A stretch of 64,000 bases of DNA from Hahella sp. HNIBRBA332 (GTDB lineage Bacteria > Pseudomonadota > Gammaproteobacteria > Pseudomonadales > Oleiphilaceae), in contig NZ_CP132203.1 in NCBI RefSeq assembly GCF_030719035.1, forward strand, positions 4,854,501-4,918,500, given 5' to 3'. The notes below the pieces were generated by a model. That model saw nothing but the letters and a program-made list of their open reading frames with translations, made no database searches and had not been told where the DNA came from. A program made the translations under genes and the position numbers. This document shows, one piece after another, positions 44,143 to 53,168 of this stretch (position 1 is its first letter; the number at the start of each line of letters is the position of its first letter).

Positions 44143-44871
44143 GTGGAACTGGACTGGACCACCGTCGCACTGGAAATTATCAATTTCATTATTCTGGTGT
44201 GGTTACTGAAACGCTTTCTCTACCGTCCCGTGCTGAACATCGTCGAGCAGCGGCAGGCCAATATCAAAGCCTCCCTTGATCGGGCCCGCGATGTCCAGGA
44301 GCAGGCCGACGCTCTCAAGCGCCAGTACAACGAGCGTCTGCAGACCTGGGAACAGGAGAGGCAGGAAGCCCGTCATAAACTGCAGGAGGAACTCGCCCGC
44401 GAAAAAGCGGGCAAGCTGGAATCATTACGAACGCGACTGGACCAGGAAGTGGACAAAGCCCGCGCAGCTCGCGAAAGCCAGAACCAGCAGTGGCGCAGAG
44501 AGACCGCAGAACAGGCGTTGCAGATGGGCGCCGGTTTCGCCTCCGCGCTATTGCGGCCATTGGCTGATCCTCATTTGGAAGAGCGTTTGGTCAATCTGTT
44601 CTGCGAGCGGGTCAGCGCGTGGCCCACTGAACGACTCAGCGGCTTGCGCAATGGCGGAGACATTGAAATCAGCACCGCCTATCCACTGCAGGAAAGCGCC
44701 CAGCGTCGCCTGCAGGAGACGCTACAAACGTTGGCGGCGGATCATCGCTCAGTGCTCTTTCAGCAAGACGCAAGCCTTCTGGCCGGGATCAGAATCGCCT
44801 CTGGAGGCTGGACCCTGGGCTTGAACCTGGCGGATGAGTTAAGAGGTTTCGCCGAGTCACACCATGAATAA
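44143..44871 (+). CDS. atpF: N-type F-ATPase subunit b
   Basis: 242 residues from a GTG at 44143; far longer than the 156-residue enteric b. TM at about 7-25 (LEIINFIILVWLLKRFLY), then a long coiled coil (EQADALKRQYNERLQTWEQE). The C-terminal ~100 residues may take the place of the missing delta subunit, as in other N-ATPases. Overlaps atpA by 8 nt. Confidence 0.9.
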   Translation: MELDWTTVALEIINFIILVWLLKRFLYRPVLNIVEQRQANIKASLDRARDVQEQADALKRQYNERLQTWEQERQEARHKLQEELAREKAGKLESLRTRLDQEVDKARAARESQNQQWRRETAEQALQMGAGFASALLRPLADPHLEERLVNLFCERVSAWPTERLSGLRNGGDIEISTAYPLQESAQRRLQETLQTLAADHRSVLFQQDASLLAGIRIASGGWTLGLNLADELRGFAESHHE

Positions 44872-46369
44872 TCTCACCGATCCCATGCAAGACCGCAATC
44901 CCGGCAAAGATGGCGGCGCACTGCAGCGCACTCGTGACTGGATATCCGATTACTCCCCTGACGTCCGCATACAGGAACGCGGCGTGTTGGTGTCCGTCGG
45001 CGATGGCGTCGCCTGGATCAAAGGCCTGCCGTCAGCGCGTATGGAAGAGTTGCTGGACTTTGAAGACGGCAGCCAGGGCATGGTGTTCGATCTTTGCGAA
45101 GAGCTGGTCGGCGCCGTCATCCTGCAGCAAACCGGCTCCCTGACCGCCGGACAGGAAGTCCATCGCACCCGTCGACCCTTGGGACTGCTGGCCCACGACA
45201 GCCTGCTTGGCCGCGTAATTGATCCCATCGGTCGAGCTCTGGATGGTCAATCGCCCCTGCATGAGGGCGTCTGGGTAAACCTTAACGCTCCTACGCCGGC
45301 CATCATTGAACGGGACTTCGTGCATGAACCGCTTTATACCGGCATCCGTATGATCGACGCCATGATTCCTATCGGCAGAGGACAGCGGCAGTTGATCATT
45401 GGCGACGAAGGACTGGGCCGCACTTCCATCGCGCTGAATGCGGTTTTACACCAGAAAGATAAAGATGTTCGCTGTGTCTATGTGTTGATCGGACAAAAAC
45501 GGGGCGCAGCGGTCAGTGTCATGCAAACGCTGCAACGGCATGGCGCGGATGCTTACACCACGCTGGTGGTGGCCGACGCCGGCTCGCCGCCCGGATTGCA
45601 GTATCTGGCGCCGTTCGCCGGATCGGCGTTGGCGTCGCACTGGATGCGTCAAGGACGCCATGTTCTGGTGGTGTATGACGACCTCTCCAGCCATGCGCGC
45701 AGCTATCGGGAGCTGTCTTTGTTGCTGCGCAGACCGCCTGGGCGCGAGGCCTACCCCGGCGATGTGTTTTCCGTACACGCCCGATTGCTGGAGCAGGCGA
45801 CCTGTCTTTCGCCCGAGCAAGGCGGCGGAAGTCTTACCGCGTTGCCCATTGCAGAAACCCAGCAGGGAGAAATCGCCGCTTACATCCCCACTAATCTGAT
45901 CTCCATCACGGACGGCCAGATCTATCTGGAGCGCAGCCTGTTCGCCGCCGGCGTACGTCCCGCCATTGACGTGGGGCGCTCGGTATCGCGTATCGGCGGC
46001 AAAGCCCAGCATCCCGCCATTAAACATGAGGCGGGCCGCATGAAGCTGGACTATTCCCGTTTTTTGGAACTGGAAATCTTCACCCGTTTCGGCGCCAAGC
46101 TGGACCCAGGCATGCAGACCATCATCAAACGCGGCCAGTTGCTCCGCGAACTCCTCAAACAGGACCGATTCGAACGCTTTTCGCCGGAGCAGGAACTGGC
46201 CTGGATGATCGCTTACAACGAAGGACTTCTGGACGACCATAACCTCACAGACATTCCTTCAGCGTTACTGAAGATACGGTCCGGGCTCAACGCTCGCCTG
46301 AGTCTGGAAACGCCACGCGAAGACTGGATGGCGGCGCTTCAGGAAATGCTGACGAGCCAGAGTGACTGA
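44864..46369 (+). CDS. atpA: N-type F-ATPase alpha subunit with a changed Walker A
   Basis: 501 residues. Non-catalytic nucleotide-binding subunit. The usual GDRQTGKT reads GDEGLGRT at 180-187, so the Walker lysine is Arg186 (codon CGC at 45419-45421). The arginine finger is kept (GRSVSRIGGKAQ). ALVVYDDLSSH is the Walker B region. Whether the non-catalytic sites still bind Mg-ATP is uncertain. Overlaps atpF by 8 nt and is 3 nt before atpG. Confidence 0.94.
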   Translation: MNNLTDPMQDRNPGKDGGALQRTRDWISDYSPDVRIQERGVLVSVGDGVAWIKGLPSARMEELLDFEDGSQGMVFDLCEELVGAVILQQTGSLTAGQEVHRTRRPLGLLAHDSLLGRVIDPIGRALDGQSPLHEGVWVNLNAPTPAIIERDFVHEPLYTGIRMIDAMIPIGRGQRQLIIGDEGLGRTSIALNAVLHQKDKDVRCVYVLIGQKRGAAVSVMQTLQRHGADAYTTLVVADAGSPPGLQYLAPFAGSALASHWMRQGRHVLVVYDDLSSHARSYRELSLLLRRPPGREAYPGDVFSVHARLLEQATCLSPEQGGGSLTALPIAETQQGEIAAYIPTNLISITDGQIYLERSLFAAGVRPAIDVGRSVSRIGGKAQHPAIKHEAGRMKLDYSRFLELEIFTRFGAKLDPGMQTIIKRGQLLRELLKQDRFERFSPEQELAWMIAYNEGLLDDHNLTDIPSALLKIRSGLNARLSLETPREDWMAALQEMLTSQSD

Positions 46370-46372
46370 ACC

Positions 46373-47176
46373 ATGCCAAGCAGACGCCAGTTGCAGGGTA
46401 AGAAAGAGCTATACGCTACATTGAATAAAATCATGGCGGCGCTAAAGGCCCTCGCCTATGCGGAAACCCGCAAATTACAGCGACAAATCCCGCCACAGTT
46501 GGCTATCACTGAACGCATGCGCGCAGCAATAGCAAAACTGCAGCAGGGCTCCAATGCAAGCAAGCCCCCTCATAAACTGATCATCGTGCTGGGAACGGAA
46601 AGAGGCTTTTGCGGCGACATCAACCGGCGTCTGCTGGACGCAACCACTGAGATTATTAGGACAACGCCATGCGGCGTCATTCTGGTGGGCGATCGTTTAT
46701 ATCGCCATACGCACGCGGACTTTGAAGTGTTGGCGCAAGTCACCGGTCCTTCCGTGGCGGAGGACGTCGAATCCGTCACCGATAAGCTGGTCACTCTTCT
46801 GTCCCAACACAGCGAACGCTACCCACTGACCGAGGCGGAGATACTCTACTATCGGGAGCAGGACGGACATCCCCGCCGATTTCCACTTTTCCCGAAACAG
46901 AATCATGGAGACGGCGCCGCAAGTATAACTCCCATGATGTACCGTCCCGCACCGGAGCTGTTGCTGGAACTCACCCCCATGTACCTGTTCGCCTCTCTGC
47001 AATCCTGTCTCAAGGATGCATTACTGGGGGAAAACAGGAAGCGGCTCAGTCATCTGGAGTATGCAACGCGACACTTGCAGGAACGTATGAACGTGTTAAC
47101 CCTGCAAACCAATATGCTGCGCCAGGAAGAGATTATCGAGGATATTGAGGCGTTACTATTCGTCGTAGCGGACTGA
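46373..47176 (+). CDS. atpG: N-type F-ATPase gamma subunit
   Basis: 267 residues, shorter than housekeeping gamma (about 287). Rotor shaft: N-terminal coiled-coil helix begins MPSRRQLQGKKELYATLNKIMAALKAL; central Rossmann-like part has LGTERGFCGDINRRL; C-terminal helix has EYATRHLQERMNVLTLQTN and IIEDIEALLFV. Last gene of the operon; no delta gene is present. Confidence 0.93.
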   Translation: MPSRRQLQGKKELYATLNKIMAALKALAYAETRKLQRQIPPQLAITERMRAAIAKLQQGSNASKPPHKLIIVLGTERGFCGDINRRLLDATTEIIRTTPCGVILVGDRLYRHTHADFEVLAQVTGPSVAEDVESVTDKLVTLLSQHSERYPLTEAEILYYREQDGHPRRFPLFPKQNHGDGAASITPMMYRPAPELLLELTPMYLFASLQSCLKDALLGENRKRLSHLEYATRHLQERMNVLTLQTNMLRQEEIIEDIEALLFVVAD

Positions 47177-47198
47177 CGCCTCGGCTCACTCCACCGCA

Positions 47199-47612
47199 CT
47201 ATTGCGCAGTCAACGTCTCCAATGCCTTTTCAACCTGATGCGCCTCCTCGTCAGTGAGCGCCTTGTACCCTCTCAGATAAGGCCAGCCATACCCCCAGCG
47301 AAAACCGGTAGGCCAGTATGGCGATCCACCGAAGCGCACTCCGGTTTCCATCACAAACGACAGGTTTTCCTCTCCAACGTTGGCGACGCATTGCTGCAGG
47401 GCTTTATCCGCCTGCACGCGCTCTTCGTATGTCCCGCCTCTCCAATAAGCCAGATCATGCTGGTAACAACACTCCAGCCAAAGGTTTTCTTCACTGAGCG
47501 AGCCATCTGGAAACAGACTGCAGCCATCGCTGGTGAAAGGCTTGAGTTCCTCCCCGACGCATAACGTGGGGCCGAGCAATAATAACGACAAAACAATATT
47601 GCGGGCGCGCAT
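47199..47612 (-). CDS. Secreted phospholipase A2-like protein
   Basis: 137 residues. Signal peptide cut after CVG (about residue 20). The PLA2 active-site motif is seen as CCYQHDLAYW (Cys48, Cys49, His52, Asp53, Tyr56), with an upstream FTSDGCSLFPDG loop that could bind calcium. Further cysteines may form disulfides. Family resemblance is by motif only, so lipase activity is likely but not certain. Convergent with atpG, 22 nt away. Confidence 0.7.
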   Translation of the reverse strand: MRARNIVLSLLLLGPTLCVGEELKPFTSDGCSLFPDGSLSEENLWLECCYQHDLAYWRGGTYEERVQADKALQQCVANVGEENLSFVMETGVRFGGSPYWPTGFRWGYGWPYLRGYKALTDEEAHQVEKALETLTAQ

Positions 47613-47774
47613 AGACAGAATCGTTTCAACACAAGTAATCCTGCCCGTAGCTTATGCTAGAACCCTGCGTATTACAAAGCGCGACGTGCGCCTCCAAGTT
47701 AGCGCCGACGCGGATCAATCAGGCAAGGTAGCCGCTCTTCCAAGGACTCCAACCACTCTTGTCAGGACCGCATC

Positions 47775-48494
47775 ATGCTGCTTTGTCTCTTCTTGATCTT
47801 TATCGGTTGTTTTATTCTGGAACGTGTGCACACCGGTTGGCGCCTTCCACAGGTAAAGACCTGGTGGTTCCGCGTATTACTGGTGAATGCATTCCAACTG
47901 GCGGTGGTGTTGCTGGCTGGCGTCACCTGGGAAATCTGGCTGTCCGCTTACTCCGTTTTTCATCTCTCTGATCACCTGAATCCCATCGCCGGCGGACTGT
48001 TCGCCTACTTCATCGCCACCTTTGTTTTCTATTGGTGGCATCGCTGGCGCCATGAAAGCGATGTTTTATGGCGCATCTTTCATCAGATACATCACAGCCC
48101 TCAGCGTCTTGAGGTGATCACATCCTTTTATAAACACCCGGGTGAAATGATCTTCAACTCCATCCTGGGCGGCCTGCTGGTCTATGCACTACTCGGTCTG
48201 GACCCCGCCGCAGGCGCGGTATATACCTTCTGCACTGCGATAGGCGAATTCTTTTATCACACCAATGTTAAAACGCCGCACTGGGTGGGTTACCTTTTTC
48301 AGCGTCCGGAGATGCATCGCATCCACCATGAATATGGCCGCCACAAGAACAACTATGGGGATATCACTTGGTGGGACATGCTTTTTGGCACTTATGAGAA
48401 CCCCAAAACCTGGAATAAAACCTGCGGTTTTGACGACGTCAAAGAACAACGCCTATGGGATATGCTGATGTACCGCGACGTCCACAAGGAATAA
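47775..48494 (+). CDS. Sterol desaturase / fatty acid hydroxylase family protein
   Basis: 239 residues, four or so TM segments. The three histidine boxes of the di-iron family are present: HRWRH, HQIHHS and HRIHHEYGRH. These membrane enzymes insert hydroxyl groups or double bonds in lipids; the exact substrate is unknown. CAGGA lies 8 nt before the ATG. The prs gene follows about 110 nt later. Confidence 0.9.
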   Translation: MLLCLFLIFIGCFILERVHTGWRLPQVKTWWFRVLLVNAFQLAVVLLAGVTWEIWLSAYSVFHLSDHLNPIAGGLFAYFIATFVFYWWHRWRHESDVLWRIFHQIHHSPQRLEVITSFYKHPGEMIFNSILGGLLVYALLGLDPAAGAVYTFCTAIGEFFYHTNVKTPHWVGYLFQRPEMHRIHHEYGRHKNNYGDITWWDMLFGTYENPKTWNKTCGFDDVKEQRLWDMLMYRDVHKE

Positions 48495-48604
48495 AGAGCT
48501 CCGCCTCAAATAAGCTGGAGGGCGCCAATAAAATAGCGCAATTCCTTGAATTGATGTGTAATACGAGTTATCAATGCAGCGCGGAACCCAACGAGAGAAG
48601 CGCA

Positions 48605-49546
48605 ATGAAACATCCCCTGAAAGTGTTTACCGGCAACTCCAACCCAGCCCTGGCCCGCGAAATATGCGGGCACTTGGGGATAGAACTAAGCCCCCTGCAA
48701 ATCTCACGTTTCTCCAACGATAACCTGTTTGTACAGATTCAAGAGAACGTGCGCGAGCGGGATGTGTTTGTAGTACAGCCGTTTACCGAGCCGGTCAGCG
48801 AACACATCATGGAACTACTGATTACGCTGGACGCCTTACGCAGCGCTTCCGCCCGCCGTATCACCGCAGTCATTCCCTATTACTCCTACGCCCGTTCCGA
48901 CAAGAAAGACGCCCCCCGCATTTCCATCGCAGGCAAGCTGATGGCTGATTTGCTGCAAACCGCCGGCGCCAATCGGGTGCTGACCATGGATTTACACGCA
49001 GACCAGGTGCATGGATTTTTTAACATCCCCGTGGACCACCTGACCGCCGTCCCGCTGATCGCCGACTACTTCAAAGCGAACTACGACCTGAGCCGGATGG
49101 TGGCGGTAGCGACGGACGCCGGCGGCGCAAAACGGGCGGGACGTTTTTCCGAACGCTTGAATATTCCTCTGGCGATCATCGATAAGCGACGCGTCAGCGA
49201 CACCCAAGTCAAACAAGGGCACGTCGTCGGTGACGTAAAGGACATGGACGCCGTGATCTTCGAAGATGAAATTTCCACCGGCGGCACGCTGATGTCCACC
49301 GTCAAAACCCTGCAGCAAGCCGGCGTACGCAGTATTCATGTAGGCGCAGTGCACCCCGTTTTGTGCGGCCCCGCGATCACCAACCTGAGAGAGGCGGACA
49401 TCTCCTCCCTCGTGGTCACCAATACCGTGTATCTACCGGAACATAAACAGTTGGAGAAAATCACCCAACTCTCCGTCGCCTCCTTAATGGCGGAGGCGAT
49501 CAGCCGAATCCATTCCGGGGAGAGTGTGGGGGCTTTGTTTAGTTAA
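48605..49546 (+). CDS. prs: Ribose-phosphate pyrophosphokinase (PRPP synthetase)
   Basis: Makes PRPP from ribose-5-phosphate and ATP. 313 residues from the ATG at 48605; an upstream in-frame extension to 48455 overlaps the hydroxylase gene and is rejected. The start KVFTGNSNPALAREI, the flexible-loop region SYARSDKKDAPRISIAGKL, the DLHADQVHGFF metal site and the PRPP loop VIFEDEISTGGTL are all clear. It differs from the canonical bacterial Prs in several motifs, so it may be a second copy. Confidence 0.94.
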   Translation: MKHPLKVFTGNSNPALAREICGHLGIELSPLQISRFSNDNLFVQIQENVRERDVFVVQPFTEPVSEHIMELLITLDALRSASARRITAVIPYYSYARSDKKDAPRISIAGKLMADLLQTAGANRVLTMDLHADQVHGFFNIPVDHLTAVPLIADYFKANYDLSRMVAVATDAGGAKRAGRFSERLNIPLAIIDKRRVSDTQVKQGHVVGDVKDMDAVIFEDEISTGGTLMSTVKTLQQAGVRSIHVGAVHPVLCGPAITNLREADISSLVVTNTVYLPEHKQLEKITQLSVASLMAEAISRIHSGESVGALFS

Positions 49547-49558
49547 TAACGGAAGCTA

Positions 49559-50527
49559 TTAACGGAACAGACTATTGTTAACCGGGTCCCACCAAGACGC
49601 CAGATAGGTGGACTTCTTATGCCATGCGCTGATGTAGCTCATCGCCTCATCTATAACGCGCTGCGGCAATGGCGTATTACTTTGTGAGTTGTAGCTGGCC
49701 TCATCGTAGCCTACGTTTTTCATGTACGCTATCTTCGCCATCGCCCGCATCCGCTGGGACACAGTCGGACTGGGGGCATACTTAGTTATATTGACCGTAG
49801 GTATTCCCAGGAAGGCGCCAAAATCCATTCCTCCGCTCATCATGCCTATCGACGCAAAAACCCCCATACCATGGGCGCAAAGTAACAGGCCGCCTTGGCT
49901 GACATAAGAAGTTTTCGATGCATAAAGCGTGTTTTGCACAGGAGTCAGATCAATCGCTTTTGCAGGAACCTTCTTGATATCCCGGAGGTCGCCTACAAGC
50001 ACCGCCACAAGACCTAGCGCATCTAGCGCATTCACAATCTGCTGCAAAGACGCCTCTGACGTACCTCTCCTGTCCTTGCTACTGCGCCGGACCCACACCA
50101 ATACTTTGTTTCGCTGTATATTGCCCAAAAGACGGTGTAGCTGACCTTCAATGTTTGGATTAACCGGGCTACAGGCGAATACAAACGCCTTTCTGATTTC
50201 TTCACGAATTAACGGAGATCCAAGCTCGTCGAGGTGACTATAGGCAGTAAGAGTGGTGCGGTTTGTCGCGAGAGGATCGTCTTTATTCTGTCGCTTAAGC
50301 TTAGAATTTATTGGATGAAATTTATGTAAAAAGTGCAATATCTGCCCGTCGGAAACAACACTATTTTGCGGCCCCAACGGGTCAATGATTAACTCGACAT
50401 CCGATGCCTTTCCGATGTAACACATCGCAACCAGCCATGCAGCAGTGTGAAGAACTTCTCCGAAGCCGTTGGTTGCGAGAACAGCCTGAGTCCTTTTCAA
50501 ATCATCCGGGTTAATTGCGAAATCCAT
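49559..50527 (-). CDS. Unknown protein, possibly GT-B glycosyltransferase-like
   Basis: 322 residues, soluble. I do not recognise a family. Two segments recall GT-B (O-fucosyltransferase or heptosyltransferase type) proteins: VLVWVRRSSKDRRGTSEASL followed by a Rossmann-like strand LVAVLVGDLRD, and GGLLLCAHGMGVFASIGMMSG followed by FGAFLGIPTVNI, which resembles the donor-sugar site. AAGGA precedes the ATG. Convergent with prs, 12 nt away. Confidence 0.55.
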   Translation of the reverse strand: MDFAINPDDLKRTQAVLATNGFGEVLHTAAWLVAMCYIGKASDVELIIDPLGPQNSVVSDGQILHFLHKFHPINSKLKRQNKDDPLATNRTTLTAYSHLDELGSPLIREEIRKAFVFACSPVNPNIEGQLHRLLGNIQRNKVLVWVRRSSKDRRGTSEASLQQIVNALDALGLVAVLVGDLRDIKKVPAKAIDLTPVQNTLYASKTSYVSQGGLLLCAHGMGVFASIGMMSGGMDFGAFLGIPTVNITKYAPSPTVSQRMRAMAKIAYMKNVGYDEASYNSQSNTPLPQRVIDEAMSYISAWHKKSTYLASWWDPVNNSLFR

Positions 50528-50729
50528 AGTTTCATTTCCTTGGGCTACTAAAACAAACCATTAGCGCCAAAAAAGATGAAAACACCTCACGTGTAATAAA
50601 TAATTACATGAAATACAAGGACTATTCCACAGCAGCAAAGCTCATGGAGAGCTCATTTAGATTCCAGGGTGAAAGCTTTCGGTTATACATTAAACTTATT
50701 CCTGGTACGCCACATCAAAAGGACAAACT

Positions 50730-51530
50730 ATGACTCTTAGCAGCACCGTTATGGAAGACTCACCCTTAAGTATTAAAGGAAAGCTTGGCGTACTACTCGT
50801 CACAATAACGCTCGCGCTATGTTCCCTAAGAGTGTTCGCCGCCGACATCAAAGTCGTCACCACCGACTTCCCGCCCTACTCCTTTGAAGAAAACGGAGAT
50901 GTCGGCGGTATGGCGACGGAGGTGGTGAAAGCCGTGCTGGCGAAGTCAGGCGTCAGCATATCTTCGTTCCGCGTTTTTCCTTGGGCGCGGGCTTATAAGC
51001 TGGCTCAAACCGAGCCCAATACGCTTATTTATTCCATCGCCCGCTCGCCTGAGCGAGAGCCGTTGTTCAAATGGGTGGGAGAAATTGCGCCGTTTCGGGT
51101 CAATCTTTACAAGCTGAAAAGTCGGACGGACATCAATATCAGCAGCCTGGAAGACGCCAAGCGCTATATCGTCGGCGGCGAGTATCAGGATATCAAGCAG
51201 GGTTATCTGGTTAAACAGGGCTTCGAGGTAGGCAAGAATATTGTGCTGATGCCGGAAGACGAGCTCAACATTCGCATGCTGTTCGCCAAGCGCATCGACC
51301 TGATTCCGTTCAGTGAGTTCAGCCTCCCTATCATGTTGAAACAGGAAGGTTTTTCCCCTGCGGAGGTAGAGAACGTGCTGACGTTGGATGACATTTCCTA
51401 CAACCTCTACATGGCTTGCAGCCTGGAGACGCCGGACGTGACGGTGGACAGTCTCAGACGCGCGCTGCAAACGCTGTGGGATAAAGGAGAAATCCAGGCG
51501 ATCCAGCAGAAATACCTTAACCCGGAGTAA
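50730..51530 (+). CDS. Family 3 extracellular solute-binding protein
   Basis: 266 residues. Signal peptide cut after VFAA; a short hydrophilic lead (about 17 residues) precedes it. The mature start IKVVTTDFPPYSFEENGDVGG and GMATEVVKAVLAKSG are typical of amino-acid-binding type proteins, and FPWARAY and LIYSIARSPERE belong to the PBP2/ArtI-like single-gene subgroup. No ABC permease is adjacent, so it is an orphan, possibly a sensor input. Confidence 0.88.
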   Translation: MTLSSTVMEDSPLSIKGKLGVLLVTITLALCSLRVFAADIKVVTTDFPPYSFEENGDVGGMATEVVKAVLAKSGVSISSFRVFPWARAYKLAQTEPNTLIYSIARSPEREPLFKWVGEIAPFRVNLYKLKSRTDINISSLEDAKRYIVGGEYQDIKQGYLVKQGFEVGKNIVLMPEDELNIRMLFAKRIDLIPFSEFSLPIMLKQEGFSPAEVENVLTLDDISYNLYMACSLETPDVTVDSLRRALQTLWDKGEIQAIQQKYLNPE

Positions 51531-51594
51531 TCGCCCCTCTCACTGTGATCGCTGCAGAGGTATAATCCCCGCCGAAATCAGCGGAGCAACCCCC

Positions 51595-52137
51595 ATGGCG
51601 TTAAAAGCAACCATTTATAAAGCCGTACTGCATGTTGCAGATATGGACCGGAACTATTACGAGGATCTGACGCTCACCATCGCCAGACACCCTTCAGAAA
51701 CCGACGAACGCATGATGCTGCGTCTGGTCGCTTTCGCGCTGCACGCATCAGATCGTCTGCAGTTCACCAAAGGCATTAGCACGCAGGACGAACCGGATAT
51801 CTGGGAAAAAAGCCTGAGCGACGAAATAGACCTGTGGATTGACCTCGGGCTACCGGAGGAAAGCCGCATTCGCAAAGCCTGCGGCCGCGCCAGGCAAGTC
51901 ATCATTTACGCCTACGGCGGTCGAGCCGTTCCGTTATGGTGGCGGAAGTATCAGGACGAGCTCACCCGCTTCGCTAACCTGCGCATTATGGAAGTCAGCG
52001 CGGAGACAACCAAACAATTGGCGGAATTGTCACAGCGCGCCATGGACCTGCAATGCACCATTCAGGATGGGCAGGTCTGGCTGAGCGACGCCTCCAACAG
52101 CGTCGCCATCGAACCCGTCCGACTGTTTCCCATGTAA
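51595..52137 (+). CDS. yaeQ: YaeQ-family protein
   Basis: 180 residues, starts MALKATIYKAVLHVADMDRNYYEDL and has ETDERMMLRLVAFALHA and IYAYGGRAVPLWW, all strongly conserved in the YaeQ family. The fold is related to PD-(D/E)xK nucleases but function is unknown; it was once linked to RfaH suppression. GGAG precedes the ATG by 8 nt. Confidence 0.93.
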   Translation: MALKATIYKAVLHVADMDRNYYEDLTLTIARHPSETDERMMLRLVAFALHASDRLQFTKGISTQDEPDIWEKSLSDEIDLWIDLGLPEESRIRKACGRARQVIIYAYGGRAVPLWWRKYQDELTRFANLRIMEVSAETTKQLAELSQRAMDLQCTIQDGQVWLSDASNSVAIEPVRLFPM

Positions 52138-52145
52138 CGCCTCGC

Positions 52146-53012
52146 CTATATCGCAACCGGCGCGCGCTTCCTGGCGCGCCTTGCGCTGATCTCCCAACGC
52201 ATCAACAACAAACCGCTCGCCACGATCAACAGGGCGCCGATTAGCGCCAGGGACGCAGGCGTTTCCTCCCAGAATACGTAAGCCAACGCCATTCCCCACA
52301 CCAACTGAGAGTATTGCATCGCGCTAACCGTGCTGGGCGACCCGCTCTGAAATGCGGACAGCACCAACAACGTGGCCAGGGCGTAACACACGCCACCCGC
52401 CGCACTAATCGTCAGCGCCGACATATCAAAAGAGAACAGAGACCATCCAGGCCAGCATCCCGTCACGACGACGATCAGGCTCAATCCATAAACGGCGAAC
52501 GCCAGGGGGTGTTCCTGGTCTTTGTATTTCGCCACAATAATGAAGGCCGCGGCCTCGATCATGGCGCTCGCCAAGGCGGGCAATAAAGCCATGTTCACCA
52601 CACCGAAACTGGGTGAGAGCACAACCAACGCGCCGACAAACCCCACCAGCGCCAGCATGAAACGTCCCGTATCGAAACGTTCTATGTTCATCGCCATGGC
52701 GAACACCGCGACAAAGACAGGCATGGTCAGAATCAGACTGTACGCCTCCGTTAACGGCGCGGCGCCATAGCTGTAAAACGCCAAGGCGTCGACCAGCAAC
52801 AGCATGACGGCCCGAGCTAAATGCAAGCCCGGTCGCGATGTCTTCAACAGCGTCCAGCGAGGAGCCACCCATACCGATAACGCCAGCAGAGCAAACAGGC
52901 AGTTGAAGAAAATCACCTGCGGCAGCGGGTAAGTCGCCAACAAATGCTTGATGCTCAAGTCCATCCAGGTAAAAAAGAAAAAGCCGCACAGGGCCATCAG
53001 CGCCGCTCTCAT
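52146..53012 (-). CDS. EamA/DMT-family transporter
   Basis: 288 residues with ten TM segments in two EamA repeats. The second repeat has SAMQYSQLVWGMALAYVFWEE, a usual family motif. Likely exporter of a small metabolite, not predictable. Divergent from the LysR gene, which is its probable regulator. Confidence 0.88.
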   Translation of the reverse strand: MRAALMALCGFFFFTWMDLSIKHLLATYPLPQVIFFNCLFALLALSVWVAPRWTLLKTSRPGLHLARAVMLLLVDALAFYSYGAAPLTEAYSLILTMPVFVAVFAMAMNIERFDTGRFMLALVGFVGALVVLSPSFGVVNMALLPALASAMIEAAAFIIVAKYKDQEHPLAFAVYGLSLIVVVTGCWPGWSLFSFDMSALTISAAGGVCYALATLLVLSAFQSGSPSTVSAMQYSQLVWGMALAYVFWEETPASLALIGALLIVASGLLLMRWEISARRARKRAPVAI

Positions 53013-53153
53013 AGTCGCCTCCCCTCAAATCAGTCCTGCAACACATCGCACGCGCCACGTCCTTGGATCAGCAGTGCGTGGTGGAAAAATTTCACTTGGG
53101 ATAGCTTGCGGCAGCGTCTAACATTTGTGAAACGAGTTTATTTTTCTTAATTA

Positions 53154-53168
53154 ATAAAATTATTTTAT
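53154..53168. promoter_or_regulatory. Perfect AT-rich palindrome overlapping the LysR gene start
   Basis: ATAAAAT-T-ATTTTAT, ending inside the ATG of the LysR gene. It lies in the divergent control region and may be an autoregulatory site, although the match to the T-N11-A LysR box is not distinctive in such AT-rich DNA. Confidence 0.4.

Noticed and set aside
48455..48604. N-terminal extension of the PRPP synthetase
   Set aside because: It overlaps the hydroxylase gene and the family begins at KHPLKVFTGNSNP-like sequence, matching the ATG at 48605.
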